18,781 nt of DNA from Bacteroidota bacterium (GCA_016711805.1 JADJSH010000023.1:1-18781); one strand, 5' to 3'; counted from the stretch's first letter, positions 1 through 9,191 are shown. Translations and numbers: made by a program. The notes: generated from the sequence alone by a model not told the origin.

Positions 1-271
1 TAATAAATCTGTAGTCATTAATATTGTTAATGGATTGTGTAGAAATAAAATGATTTTCTCAGCCTTTTTTTTTTTTTGTTGTTAGCGAAATTACTATATA
101 TTTGTTTACTCTATTTATTTTAAAATTGAAAATTATAGAAAAATTAGCTTTATTATCAAGCACTTTCGTTCCTTTTGTGTAACAATCTCTTCATAAAAAT
201 CGCACAGAAAATGTCCAGCTTACTCTAAAGCTGACACAACTATCTCTGCTAAAAAATCTGTTTAATTTTTT

Positions 272-638
272 ATGCTTTGTAGCTATAAAGTTAAGCTGAT
301 ATTAGTCAGTTACAAGATATTATAAATCTTACTAAAGAACAGTCGCCTAATGGGTTGACTGTTTGCCCTTTTCGCTTTACCCATAGTACCAGATGTTTCT
401 ATTAGTTTGATGGCGTTGAATCGCCCCGAAACAGAGATGGATTGACAACGAAAAAATTCCAGCTTATTATTTGGATTTGCTAAATCACCGCGATATTTCG
501 AATGAAATTGCGCATGTGTTTTCTATTGAACACTCTTCCCCTCAAGTATTATTAATTAAAAATGGCGTTTGTGTTTATAACGCTTCGCATACTGATATTT
601 CTGCTGCTGATATTTTGAGAAGGCCTCCTATACCGTAG
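272..638 (+). CDS. YtxJ/BrxC-family monothiol bacilliredoxin, frameshifted
   Basis: Proteins of this family (DUF2847) have a thioredoxin fold and remove bacillithiol from protein cysteines in the cytoplasm. The N-terminal part carries the family's active-site signature: HSTRC is read around 382-396, and skipping one T in the following homopolymer gives CSISLMALNR. From about 455 another frame reads IPAYYLDLLNHRDISNEIAH, then the conserved SPQVLLIKNGV and NASHTDIS near the C-terminus. The reconstructed length of about 120 residues is normal for the family. The start at 272 is tentative because the first 60 bases also contain an indel. At least three frame changes are needed. Family assignment is from motif recognition and is good; bacillithiol use in this organism is inference. 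Confidence 0.72.
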
Positions 639-749
639 ACACCCAGATGCCGCTGGTTGTTATGATTAAGTATGATTTTGTTTTGTAAAATCTATTTATC
701 TTATTTTAATCATGCCAAATCATCACCATCAACGTTCTATAAAAAACGT

Positions 750-1149
750 TTACCAAATAAATTCAATTACTTGTTTAAATCTGGGTGTAAACTTTTGGCA
801 ACAGGGCATGTAAAAGCAGCGTGTTCATGCTCTTTTTCTTTTCTTTATCTGTATAATTTCCTTTTGGGAAAGTAACCGTAACGTGAATTTCACCTATACG
901 TCTTGGTTCGGTAAACATTATTTTTTGTAACTTCGGCTGTTCCATCAGCGCATAATTCCCTCCTTCATCTTCTTAATTCCCATAATTGAAGATCATGCAA
1001 CTTATTATCCTTGGTTGCCACTAAATCGATTGGCGAAAACATTTCCCTTTCCGTGGTTATCTTTTTTGGAGCATCCGTGTGAATGGTAGTATTGGATTGA
1101 AGATGAGTGGCTTCTGTTCTCAACTCTCTAAATAAGTGACTTTACTCAT
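750..1149 (-). CDS. OsmC-family protein, frameshifted
   Basis: OsmC/Ohr-type proteins are cytoplasmic thiol peroxidases that reduce organic hydroperoxides with two cysteines. Reading down from the ATG at 1149 gives MSKVTYLES, then ELRTEATHLQSN and a TDAPKK stretch, then FSPIDLVAT. These match the usual N-terminal strand and the FSPTDLVA motif of the family. The first cysteine region (a Cys-Met pair followed by an IMGI-like segment) can be seen around 980-1010 only by combining frames. Further on, PRRIGEIHVTVTFPKG and AAFTCPVAKSLHP contain the second cysteine, and the protein ends in IEFIW just before the stop at 750. Length is close to the usual 135-140 residues. Three or more indels break it. 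It is divergent from the bacilliredoxin-like gene; both would serve thiol or oxidative-stress defence, which is inference from family. Confidence 0.72.
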
Positions 1150-1297
1150 TAATCATCATGTTAATTTTAAACTCAAAGATAACTTTTTGAGGTAAACCAT
1201 GTAATTTACTTCAAAAAATTAGTATTATTTAAAAATGAAAATAAGCCCTATTAATTCATCTATTTAAACGAGAAATTATAACTATTTACGACAACCA

Positions 1298-2049
1298 ATG
1301 ACAAAGCGATTTCACTAGTTTTTATATTACTTTATAAATGGGTTGTGTTTCCTCAAAGCACAGAGTCGAGCTGTGCCAACGGTCAAGATCCCAGTAATGT
1401 ATTATATCGTAATGATGTCGTTTGGTATATTTGCTCCACAGCAGAGGTTTTGGTTTTAAATTTTATGAGAAGCTAAATATGTTCGGGGCAAAAAACGTTG
1501 TTCAAAAATTCAGGCTCTTAATATAAGGACATCCTAAAGGAATTAAAATTTCTAATAGTGCTGATAATTCTAAAAGGAATTTATTTACGGCAAATTAAAT
1601 AATATTTTGTTATTTTATGAGCGTCGGTTATCAAACAACCATCTTTAAGCGTTCGGATAGAAAATCGGTCGAGATCAGAACCCTCTATTATTTGAGGTGG
1701 AATTTAAACTTTCGCGGAAGCCCCAATTATATTTTAAATTGTAGAGAGATAGTGCAGGAACTAAATACCAAGAATCCGTCAAAGAATGATCCTGAAGTTT
1801 ATACAATTGATAGTATTTCGGGACGAGGACCTTTATTGGATGGATTGGGAGAAATAAAAATATATCCTGTGCTTATGCTAAATTTAATTTAAGTTTTGAA
1901 TACGCTCCTTTTTCTGAATAAAGTAAAGGCAATTGAGACAGGAGTATATTGAACATTATCCTAAAGCTTTGCCAATTATGGCAAACAATCCAGCTGAAAT
2001 TTTATTGTAACATTTATATATTGCTGTGTTTGGCAAAAAATGGTTCTAA
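1298..2049 (+). CDS. exported outer-membrane beta-barrel-like protein, frameshifted
   Basis: Not a gene I can name. The start at 1298 gives MTKRF followed, across one spurious stop, by a hydrophobic segment and FLKAQ, which resembles a signal peptide with cleavage before Gln. The body, read by switching frames, contains RGFGFKF, HPKEIKISNS, then VSVGYQTTIFKRSDRKSVEI, an alternating polar/hydrophobic pattern typical of barrel strands. The C-terminal part reads IYPGAYAKFNLSFEYAPFS, VKAIETGVYIEHYPKALPIM, and ends YIAVVFGKKWF before TAA at 2047-2049. A terminal aromatic residue is the usual BAM-recognition signature. About 250 residues. The stop lies 1 base before the lipA start, so the two genes are probably co-transcribed. 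At least five indels. Similar conserved hypothetical barrels occur in Bacteroidota; the role is unknown. Confidence 0.55.
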
Positions 2050-2050
2050 A

Positions 2051-2926
2051 ATGGAAAAATTCCAACAAAGATACAATTCTTGAAAAGCCCTCGTAAACCA
2101 GATTGGTTAAGAGGAAATGCCTATTGGGGAAGAATATTTAAAAGTAAGAAAAATTGTTGCAGATCTCAAACTACATACCATTTACGAAAGTGGTAATTGC
2201 CCCAATATGGGGGGAGTGTTGGGGCGCAGGAACAGCAACCTTTATGATTTTAGGAAACATCTGTACGCTGTTGCCCGGATTTTGTGCTGTGGCTACTGGT
2301 AAACCAAAACTGCAGATTGGGGATGAACCAAAACGTGGCCAACTCTGTAAAATTAATGGGCGTAAAACATTGCGTAGTACATCCGTTGATAGAGATGATT
2401 TAAAAGATGGTGGTTCTATCATTTGGGCTGAAACCATTAAAGCTATTCGTGAAATTAGTCCTGAAACAAAATTGAGTGTTTAATTCCAGACTTTGCAGGT
2501 AAGGGGATAACGCAGCGTATTATTGATGTTAAGCCAGATATTGTTTCTCATAATATGGAAACCTGTTCGCCGATGGTAACAGCTCAGGGGCGCATGCAGC
2601 TAAATACGACCGAAGTATGGAAGTATTAAAGCGACGACGAAGTAGGTGTAAGAACTAAATGCGGATTAATGGTTAGCTTGGGCGAACAGAGGAGGAAGTT
2701 TTAGAAACCATTGATGACTTTAGCAGCTGTACATTGTGATGTGATGACCATTGGACAATACTCACAACCAACACCAAGCATTTTACCAGTCGCTAGATTA
2801 CGTTCATCCTGATGAATTTAAAAATGAGGTGAGATAGCTTTATCAAAAGGATTTAGATATGTAGAGAGCGGAGCGTTAGGTGCGTTCGTCTTACCAACAG
2901 AGAAGCATGTGTTTGAATTGGTTTAG
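2051..2926 (+). CDS. lipA: lipoyl synthase (radical SAM), frameshifted
   Basis: LipA inserts two sulfurs into the octanoyl chain on the lipoyl domains of 2-oxoacid dehydrogenases and GcvH, using two [4Fe-4S] clusters. Recognisable blocks in order are RKPDWLR, IGEEYLKVRKIVADLKLHTI, ESGNCPNMG, GECWGAGTATFMILGN, GFCAVATGKP, SVDRDDLKDGGS, IWAETIKAIREIS, KPDIVSHNMET, EGVRTKCGLMVGLGE-like, VMTIGQY, YVHPDEF, GFRYVESGALVRSSY and a short tail ending ELV at 2926. Reconstructed length is about 290 residues, normal for LipA. Two cluster cysteines are altered as written: the first auxiliary-cluster Cys is Tyr (TAC, 2183-2185), and the radical-SAM middle Cys reads Pro in a stretch with apparent compensating indels. 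At least eight frame changes; identity is certain, the integrity of the chromosomal gene is not. Confidence 0.92.
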
Positions 2927-3022
2927 CCACATGGATACACAGAAAAATAATAAGTAAGCAGCGGTCGTGTAAAAATTAGAATAGAAGAATAAATTTTTTA
3001 CTAGTAGAGAGTAATTGAAAAC

Positions 3023-3037
3023 TGAAGCTTCGCTTCA
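3023..3037. terminator. short hairpin downstream of lipA
   Basis: A perfect 6-bp stem TGAAGC/GCTTCA with a 3-base TTC loop lies about 100 bases after the lipA stop. There is no T-run after it on either strand, so an intrinsic terminator role is only a guess. Confidence 0.25.
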
Positions 3038-3090
3038 ATACTGTGAAACTAAAATAATACGGATGCATTCCAAACCTAATTACACCAATA

Positions 3091-3127
3091 AAACCTATGT
3101 GTCTATGTGGTTAAAAACACATGGTTT
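3091..3127. repeat. imperfect inverted repeat, hairpin-forming intergenic element
   Basis: AAACCTATGTGT (3091-3102) pairs with ACACATGGTTT (3117-3127): an 11-bp stem with one bulged base and a 14-base loop that repeats the CTATGTGG wording of the left arm. It lies between lipA and a degraded membrane-protein gene. From memory, similar CTATGTGTCTATGTGGTT strings recur in intergenic DNA of several bacterial groups; I cannot confirm this here. It could be a dispersed intergenic repeat or the lipA-side transcription terminator. Confidence 0.4.
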
Positions 3128-3149
3128 AACCATTAAGAAATAAAAACTA

Positions 3150-3720
3150 ATGAAATCTCTTTTCGTAATTCTTTTAAAAAATATTATTCTGTTGACATTA
3201 ATCACCATCAGTTTAGTGTTTATGTTTACACAGCACATTGGCTTTAAGAAATTTGGTATTTGTTTTAGGTTTAAGTACTTTATATGTGTTATCATCGTAC
3301 ATGAAGCTTACGCATTATCTCAAGTAAAAAAGGAAACCAAGAAATTTATTTATTTTACCGATGGTTTTTTAGCAAACGTATTATTGAAATAATAATTTCC
3401 TTTATCTATTTAGGAGTTTTGTTGTTTTTTTAAGGACGTAGCATCATCAAGTACATAGCCTTGTATTTTTTTATTGCTTACAGAGATTGTTTGTAACGAC
3501 TTGGAGATACATGAAACATCTTTTTTTGTAGCTCTAGAAGACGATCAGTTAGTATTATCGACTAATAAAATTGACATGACCAGCGCTAAAGAAATCTCAA
3601 AAAATTGAAGCGCTGCCAAGGCTGATGTATTTTGTAAACTTATAAGAAAAAACCGTTACCTTGTACCGATATGATGAGCGAAACGTTGAATTCAAATTAG
3701 CACTCTTGATAATTGGATTG
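3150..3720 (+). pseudogene. badly degraded membrane-protein gene of unknown family
   Basis: I do not recognise this gene. An ATG at 3150 opens MKSLFVILLKNIILLTLIT, a hydrophobic helix running to about 3225. Changing frame gives further hydrophobic helices: GLSTLYVLSSYMKLTHYL (about 3260-3320), KRIIEIIISFIYLGVLLFF (about 3370-3430) and KYIALYFFIAYRD (about 3450-3490). A soluble tail follows, with LEIHETSFFVALEDDQLVLS and NKIDMTSAKEISK (about 3500-3600). This suggests an N-terminal domain of about four membrane helices and a C-terminal cytoplasmic domain. No single frame runs longer than 80 residues. It may be a true decayed gene or, as elsewhere in this window, a normal gene with consensus errors. 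The end near 3720 is a guess; I see nothing else between it and 3761. Confidence 0.35.
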
Positions 3721-3760
3721 ATTCCAATGGTTTGAGGGGGCAAAGTTGTGGCGGAGTAGA

Positions 3761-4694
3761 TTACCCTTCCATCCCGATATGTATCAACGCATCGCCTTGA
3801 TTAACTACTGGTTGATTATTAATTACAACAATGTATCCATCCGCCGTTGAAAGCACCTTGTGTTCGATATTGCCAAAAGGATTGCAAATAACACCTAATA
3901 AATCGCTTTTGAAACATAAGAACCGTTCATTTTATTCATGTGAAACAAACCACTTGTATGCGCTCTATCCAAGTGTCTTTAGTGATTTTAACCGAATGAT
4001 TTTTTGGAGTGTCATTATCAATCATGTGATAGCTTTCATTAAACGCAAACAACCATTTACACCTTCGTTAATAGCGGTATAATCAAAACGCAAGCTTTCT
4101 CCGCCTTCATAAACTAAAATAGGTTTGTTTTTTTTTTGGCAGCTTCTTTTCTAAAAGTTCCTTCTCTGTAACTACTATCAATAATTAAAGGTGGAGAAAA
4201 TTTTTGAGCCAATGTAAATATTCTTGGAAAATTCAAATACACATCGTATTTGAGGAATATTGTTAATTTTAGCACCACCTGTATGAAAATCAATTCCAAA
4301 ATCAATGAGTGGAACAATATGTTTCATTAAATCATAAGCAATTCGGCTTCCAAAGGAACCATTTTATTGCCGGGAAAACAACGATTTAAATCTCTGCCAT
4401 CGGGTAAATCGCGACTACCATATAAAAAGAAACACTATTAATAACGGGGATGCAATACATTTCCGCAATTTAAGTGTTTAACTTCGTCGCGTGTAATTAT
4501 TTTTCTTATGATTTCAATTCCATTTGTTTCTTCTCCATGCATCCTGCAGATAGCAAAAGTAGGTCCTTTTTTTTTAGTTGAAAACAAGAACAGGAATTTC
4601 AATTTTGGTTTTTGTGTGCAGTTCATAGGAATTTAAAACAATGTGTTTGCTTTCTCCGGCTTTAATTGCTTGGTCATTGATTAAAATCTTCCAT
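3761..4694 (-). CDS. succinylglutamate desuccinylase/aspartoacylase-family zinc hydrolase, frameshifted
   Basis: Members of this M14-like family are zinc-dependent amidohydrolases that remove an acyl group from an N-acylated amino acid or peptide. Starting at 4694, the reading (after one indel) begins with KILINDQAIKAGES. The zinc motif follows as GPTFAICRMHGEETNGIEII (His and Glu of HxxE). Next come the family blocks DGRDLNRCFPG, FGIDFHTGG (second zinc His), FEFPRIFTLAQKFSPPLIID and LVYEGGESLRFDY with the catalytic Glu. A C-terminal barrel-like part ends in GDALIHIGMEG. About 310 residues. Its ATG overlaps the rimK stop in a TAATG junction, so it is translationally coupled to rimK. The substrate is unknown; the pairing suggests it acts on the glutamyl product or on N-acyl amino acids, which is inference. 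About seven indels. Confidence 0.85.
4581..4600. repeat. 20-bp exact direct repeat, copy 1
   Basis: AAAACAAGAACAGGAATTTC occurs here and again at 14736-14755. Here it lies antisense within the zinc hydrolase gene; at the other site it is on the sense strand of a barrel-like gene. The flanks are unrelated, so coincidence is the most likely explanation. Confidence 0.4.
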
Positions 4695-5566
4695 TATTCT
4701 CCCGGCTTATTAAATTCGTTACGCTCTACATATTCAATTATTTTACTAGCAATATCAATCCTGTTGCGCCTTCAATGCCTTCTAATCCTGGCGATGAATT
4801 TACTTCCATTACTAAAGGACCTCTATGGCTTTGCAGTAAATCAACACCTGCAATTCCTAATCCTAATTTTTTGCCGATTTAATAGCAGTTGCTCTTTCTT
4901 CAGCAGTTAATTGAATTACGGTTGCCTTTCCTCCTCTATGTAAGTTACTTCTAAATTCGCCTTCTTTTGCTTGTCGCTTCATGGCACCAACAATTTGCCC
5001 ATCTACTACAAACACGAATATCGGCACCTTTTGCTTCTTTATAAATTCTTGAACCAACATGTTGGCATCTAATTTTAAAAAGCCTCAATAACATTTTGCT
5101 GCCTTTTCATTTTCAGCAAAATAACACCAATGCCTTGAGTGCCTTCTAATAGTTTTACCACACATGGTGCACCACCAATAGCATCAATCACTTCGATTCT
5201 TTATCTTTTGGTTAGTTGGCAAAAGCAGTTTTGGAATCCAATACCAGCACGCGCTAATATTTGTAAACTCGTAGTTTATCTCGTGAACGAACTAAAGCTT
5301 GCGATTCAACAGCGGTAAAAATTTTCATCATTTCAAACTGACGAACAACCGCAGAGCCATAAAAAGTTGCACAGGCACCAATACGAGGAATTACTGCATT
5401 GACACCTGTTACTTCTTTTCCATTATAATAAATATGAGGACGGCTTTGTTCAATTACCAAAACACATTTCATGTGATCATAGTAATACTTCATGTCTCGC
5501 TCAGCTTCAATTAAACTTTTTGTAGAATACAAATTTTTTGTTACGAGATAAAATAGCAATTTTCAT
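4694..5566 (-). CDS. rimK: RimK-family ATP-grasp glutamate ligase, frameshifted
   Basis: RimK adds glutamate residues to the C-terminus of ribosomal protein S6 using ATP; relatives build other glutamyl peptides. Starting at 5566 the protein reads MKIAILSRN, then LYSTKSLIEAERD after one surplus A. Family hallmarks follow: PHIYYNGKEVTGVNAVIPRI, ATFYGSAVVRQFEMM, ESQALVRSRDKLR, and the ATP-binding VVKLLEGTQGIGV (in another frame near 5130-5170). Then come MLVQEFIK, the substrate loop AMKRQAKEGEFRSNLHRGGK, GVDLL and the metal-binding end MEVNSSPGLEGIE. About 295 residues, usual for RimK. It sits between a retropepsin-fold partner upstream and a zinc hydrolase downstream, with overlapping ends on both sides. 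About six indels. Family identity is secure; S6 as target is from homologs only. Confidence 0.92.
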
Positions 5567-6015
5567 TTTTTTGATTTTTTTTTAATAAGGTATTTAAATT
5601 TAAGCCATTGGTGTAAATTAAATTCACATCTATGATGAATTTTCCTTTAAGTAATCGTCTTCCAATAAGCACCGGGTAACGCATATTTTCTCTATCACTT
5701 AAAGAAATGGTAGTTTTAATTTTTTCGACCAATCGAAATTAACGTTTTGATAATATAACGTTCTTCCATTTCGCCAAAAGAATTTTTTATTTTTGCGAGT
5801 AAATTCTTCAAATTGATAAGTTTATCATCCAATAAACGAAAAGTAAGAATTTTTTTACCGCCTTCATTTTTTAAATCAATATTATTGCAATGAATTGCAC
5901 AAGTATATGCACCTGTGTCGATTTTTGCTTCAACTTTTTCAATATTCTAAAAAAGGAAATTGACATAATTCTCTTCTTGCCAATTATTTTTAGTTATGAG
6001 GTTGATAGGTAGCAT
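5564..6015 (-). CDS. RimB-like retropepsin-fold protein (ATP-dependent zinc protease family), frameshifted
   Basis: This family (DUF785, RimB in pseudomonads) has a retropepsin-like fold and is usually encoded with RimK; RimB is proposed to trim the glutamate tails. From the ATG at 6015 the protein starts MLPINLITKNN. The catalytic-type motif KIDTGAYTCAIHC lies near residues 30-42. Later blocks are MEERYIIKT, IKTTISLSDRENMRYPVLIG and RRLLKGKFIIDVN, matching the conserved LTDRS-M-PMLLGR segment. About 150 residues. In the written sequence the last frame runs past the rimK ATG, but one more A in the 7-A run before it would place a TGA overlapping that ATG. A GGAG lies 11 bases before the start. 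First gene of a coupled three-gene operon. About four indels. Confidence 0.82.
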
Positions 6016-6059
6016 ATAATACTACTCCAAATTAATTAATTTATTGCTAAACTAAAAGG

Positions 6060-6127
6060 ACAAGGGAAAAAAAAGGGGGGAAAAATTTTTTCCAATGTAT
6101 TTTTTTGGGCTCTTTTTTTTTCCTTGT
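6060..6127 (-). terminator. homopolymer-rich hairpin region, candidate terminator of the propeller gene
   Basis: ACAAGGGAAAAAAAA (6060-6074) and the T9-CCTTGT arm (6113-6127) form a 15-bp stem with one mismatch. A second palindrome, GGAAAAATTTTTTCC (6079-6093), is nested between them. It lies 18 bases after the stop of the minus-strand gene at 6145 and before the rimB start, and the 3' arm of the minus transcript is U-rich. That position and composition fit an intrinsic terminator. Homopolymer lengths here are unreliable. Confidence 0.4.
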
Positions 6128-6144
6128 GGTATTTTCTATAAAAA

Positions 6145-9099
6145 TTACTCTAAAAAATAAAAATCATCAAATGGTGAATTGATAGGAGACCCCAAATTGA
6201 CTGGAGCCGTCCAAGTTTGCCATGTTTCATTCCACACTTTTAAAGATGTCATATTCTCCCATGTTTTCGAACCCTTTAGAAGAAAAATAAAGTGTTTTAC
6301 CATCTTTAGATAGAGAAGGATATTCTTCGTCTAAAGGGCTATTAATGTTGGTAATGTTTAGTGGTGAAGGAGACCATTTTCCATTTGCCATCTTTTAACT
6401 GATAAATGTCTTTTCCATTTGACTCATCTTCACCATAGCTAGAATATAAAAGAGTGTTTTTATCTGCAGTTAAAAATAACAAAGATTTAAACTCTTTCTT
6501 TTTATCGATTTAGATCGCATATCATCAGTAATCACTAACACTTTACCTCCCGATTCTAATTGTGTTAATGAGTTTTGGATTGCATTTAAGTCAACATGTT
6601 TTCGACTATATACTTCTAATACCACTGGATTATTTACCAGTTTTATACCACTACTGGCAATGCATTATTTCTTCTTCAATTTTTAAAGACTTAATATCTT
6701 CAGGCTTACAAACTGCCATATATTTTTTATAATAGTTGATAGCAGTATATAAAACGGTAACTTGCATGATTAGATTTAGCTAAAAAGTAATACACATCAA
6801 TTGGCACATTTTTATCATTACACATGATTCTAAAGCTAAAATGCAATTAGTTTTATCTTTCTTTAGTTTTAAACAAACATACACCATAACGGTACTCGTC
6901 TATAGGTTGTAAGTCGATAAATAAATCTAAGTTTTGGTATACTAAAGCTGCTTCCTGATAAACTTGTTGGTCATACAATTGAAGCGCTAATTTTAAATCT
7001 TCTTGGTCTTTGAGTGCTTCTTCAGCTGTACGTTTTGGCTTTTTAATTTTCGGGCGCGGGTAGGTTTATCGCCAGGCTTTGCAGCTATCGTACTTGTAGT
7101 TTTTGTTGGCGCGGCGTCAAAAGATATTTTTGCTGCTTCAGCTTCAGTAAAGTAGTTGCTACTTTAATTGTTTTATTGCCAGCGATGGTTTGTAGTTTAA
7201 TGGTTTGTTTTAATTCAAACTCACCTTTTTTATCAGGCACATCAAACGATCCTTTTGTTCGGAATAACCTTCTGCATTCAACCGATATATCATATCTAGT
7301 TCCTGAGTTTAATATCATTAAATATAGTCCCGTATTTGGATTTGTTTTATAAACGCCCGAAATTTCACCGGTATTAGAATTGTAAATAGTAATGTAGGCA
7401 TCTTTACTTGGAATCGAATCAAGGGTACTGAATTGACCCTTAATTATAGAGCTTGCTAATTCTTGTTGTGGTAATTTTATTTGTGTGTATTCGTAACTAT
7501 TATTTTTCTGTTGGTGCAATAAGAGGCAGTTTGATTTGATTCATCAGGGATAAACAAAATATCATCGTAGGTTGAATTAATGGGATAACCTAAGTTTTGT
7601 GGTTTCGACCAAGGAGAAATGCTGTCTTTTCGAGTGATTTTAAAAATATCGTAACCTCCCATACTATTATGTCCTTTTGAAGAAAAATATAAAGTGTTTC
7701 CATCTTTAGATAAGTAGGGGTAGTTTTCGTCATAAGGACTATTTATTTCGGGACCCATACCAATGTATTGATTTGGACTAAAGGCACCATTAGGCAATAA
7801 GGTGTTTTTATATAGGTCTGTGTGATTTTGTTCTTTTTCTCCATAGCTTACTTGATAGTATTCGCGAGGGTTTGTACTACACATTAAAAGAGGGATTTGT
7901 TTTTTCTTATCAATAGTAGAATAAAAAATCTGTTTTCACTTTTACGATTTCATTTACTAAATCAGGATTGTAGTTTGATAATAAGTTTTCTAATTGAATA
8001 GGTGTGCGTTTTACTACTTCTACATTTACTTGATCACTCATGAGCATACTGCCGCTCATGCAATTTTTTAATTAATACGGGCCATAGTTTCCTTCAAAAT
8101 CGTATGGTTTTACGCGAGCTTTATACTGCTCAAAGGCTTTGATAGCGTCATTAAATAGATAAGATAAATGGTAAGCTTTTCCTAAATAAAACCAAACGTC
8201 GGCAGGAATTTCTTTAATACCAGTAGCAACTAATAGCGAGTTGATGACTTTTGCTTTATTTAAATTTAATTTGAATAAACAAACACCATAATAATAATTC
8301 ATGAAAGGATCGCCTGGATCATTTTTTAAAAGTGTTTCATAAAGGGACAATGCTTTTTCAAAATCATTAGCTTTAAATGCAGCTAAGCGCTTCTTCGGGT
8401 TTTTTCTTTTCTTCTTCTAATTGTTTTTTTACGAGTTCATCAATATTTGAATACAATTTTCCGTTTTTGTCAACTTGTTTAGTGAGTTCTTCAGAAGCGG
8501 CAATACTTTCATTAACTTTAACAGTATCTACAAATGATTTTAAATAAAACACTTTTTCGTTTTCATCAGCAAAAAAACTTTTGATGATTAATAAGGGTTT
8601 GTTTTTTTCGTTCAGTTTAACTTTTATGTCTTGTTGGCAAATTTCGTAATCAATTTTTAATGGGATTTCTACAATTTCCTGAGGAGCACCATAACCAGAG
8701 GCTTCTACTTTAAATTGATATTTGATATTAGGAGCTAAAATCAATAAGTATTTACCTGTATACGGACTTGTATTGTAAATGCCTACTAGTTCATTATTCG
8801 AGGCATTATACACACTAATTTTCGCTTTTTTTTCATTGGGATTCCCAATAATTTCAAATTGACCTCTAATAACAATTAATGCAGGCGCGGTACCGGGAGT
8901 AGTTTTAAAAATATCGTATTTATCATCATCGCTTAAGCGTGTAGAAATGAAATAAAAGTATTTGCGATTTCTTTTTGCATTCAATTCTTCTTTTACTTCA
9001 GCAGGTTTTGGCACTAGACTATCTTTTTGTTGCGCAAAAAACTAAAACCTATTACTTGAAATAGTGTTAAAAGAATTAGTTTAAAAATGAAGCCTTCAT
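6145..9099 (-). CDS. secreted modular protein with two [regulatory-like domain, TPR, PD40 propeller] units, frameshifted
   Basis: Signal peptide from 9099: MKASF, a hydrophobic stretch ILLTLFQVIGFSFFAQ and cleavage before QQKDS. Then a lone PD40-type strand, RKYFYFISTRLSDDDKYDIF, and a carboxypeptidase-regulatory-like domain with NELVGIYNTSPYTGKYLLIL (about 8640-8880). A charged linker follows, then TPR-like helices with YYYGVCLFKLN and WFYLGKAYHLSYLFNDAIKA (8110-8390). Next is a PD40 propeller with NYPYLSKDGNTLYFSSKG (7540-7760). The whole order repeats: regulatory domain with GVYKTNPNTGLYLMIL (7190-7450), TPR with EYRYGVCLFK (6690-7010), PD40 with EYPSLSKDGKTLYFSSKG (6150-6480). The protein stops inside the last propeller at FDDFYFLE. 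Ten or more indels, so two adjacent genes cannot be fully excluded. Such proteins are periplasmic or outer-membrane-associated in Bacteroidota; the function is unknown. Confidence 0.68.
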
Positions 9100-9174
9100 A
9101 GTGGAATTAAGGAAACACAATTTAAAAATAATTTTTATAATGCTAGAGTTTAATTATAAACAGGTAAATCTGTT

Positions 9175-9191
9175 AGATTTTTGTAAAATCT
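9175..9191 (-). terminator. hairpin just downstream of the oxidoreductase gene
   Basis: AGATTTT/AAAATCT, a perfect 7-bp stem with a TGT loop, begins 14 bases after the minus-strand stop at 9206. The stem is AT-rich and no long U-run follows, so terminator function is tentative. Confidence 0.3.

Noticed and set aside
64..78. Long T-run near the left edge, considered as a terminator
   Set aside because: No GC-rich stem precedes it on the plus strand, and run length is unreliable here. The first 270 bases show no other recognisable feature.
672..875. 67-codon open frame on the plus strand
   Set aside because: It is the antisense of the OsmC-family gene, whose conserved CPVAKSLHP segment is read on the minus strand here.
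2171..2437. 88-codon open frame on the minus strand
   Set aside because: Shadow of lipA; the plus strand carries the LipA motifs.
3831..4082. 83-codon plus-strand open frame
   Set aside because: Antisense to the AstE/AspA-family hydrolase, whose C-terminal motifs are clear on the minus strand.
4641..4910. 89-codon plus-strand open frame with hydrophobic sequence
   Set aside because: Antisense to the rimK C-terminus (MEVNSSPGLEGIE on the minus strand); the apparent membrane helices are reverse-strand artefacts of an AT-rich gene.
8039..8060. CATGAGC/GCTCATG inverted repeat with an 8-base loop
   Set aside because: It lies inside the modular propeller gene, between TPR and PD40 segments, and a 7-bp stem of this kind is expected by chance at this scale.
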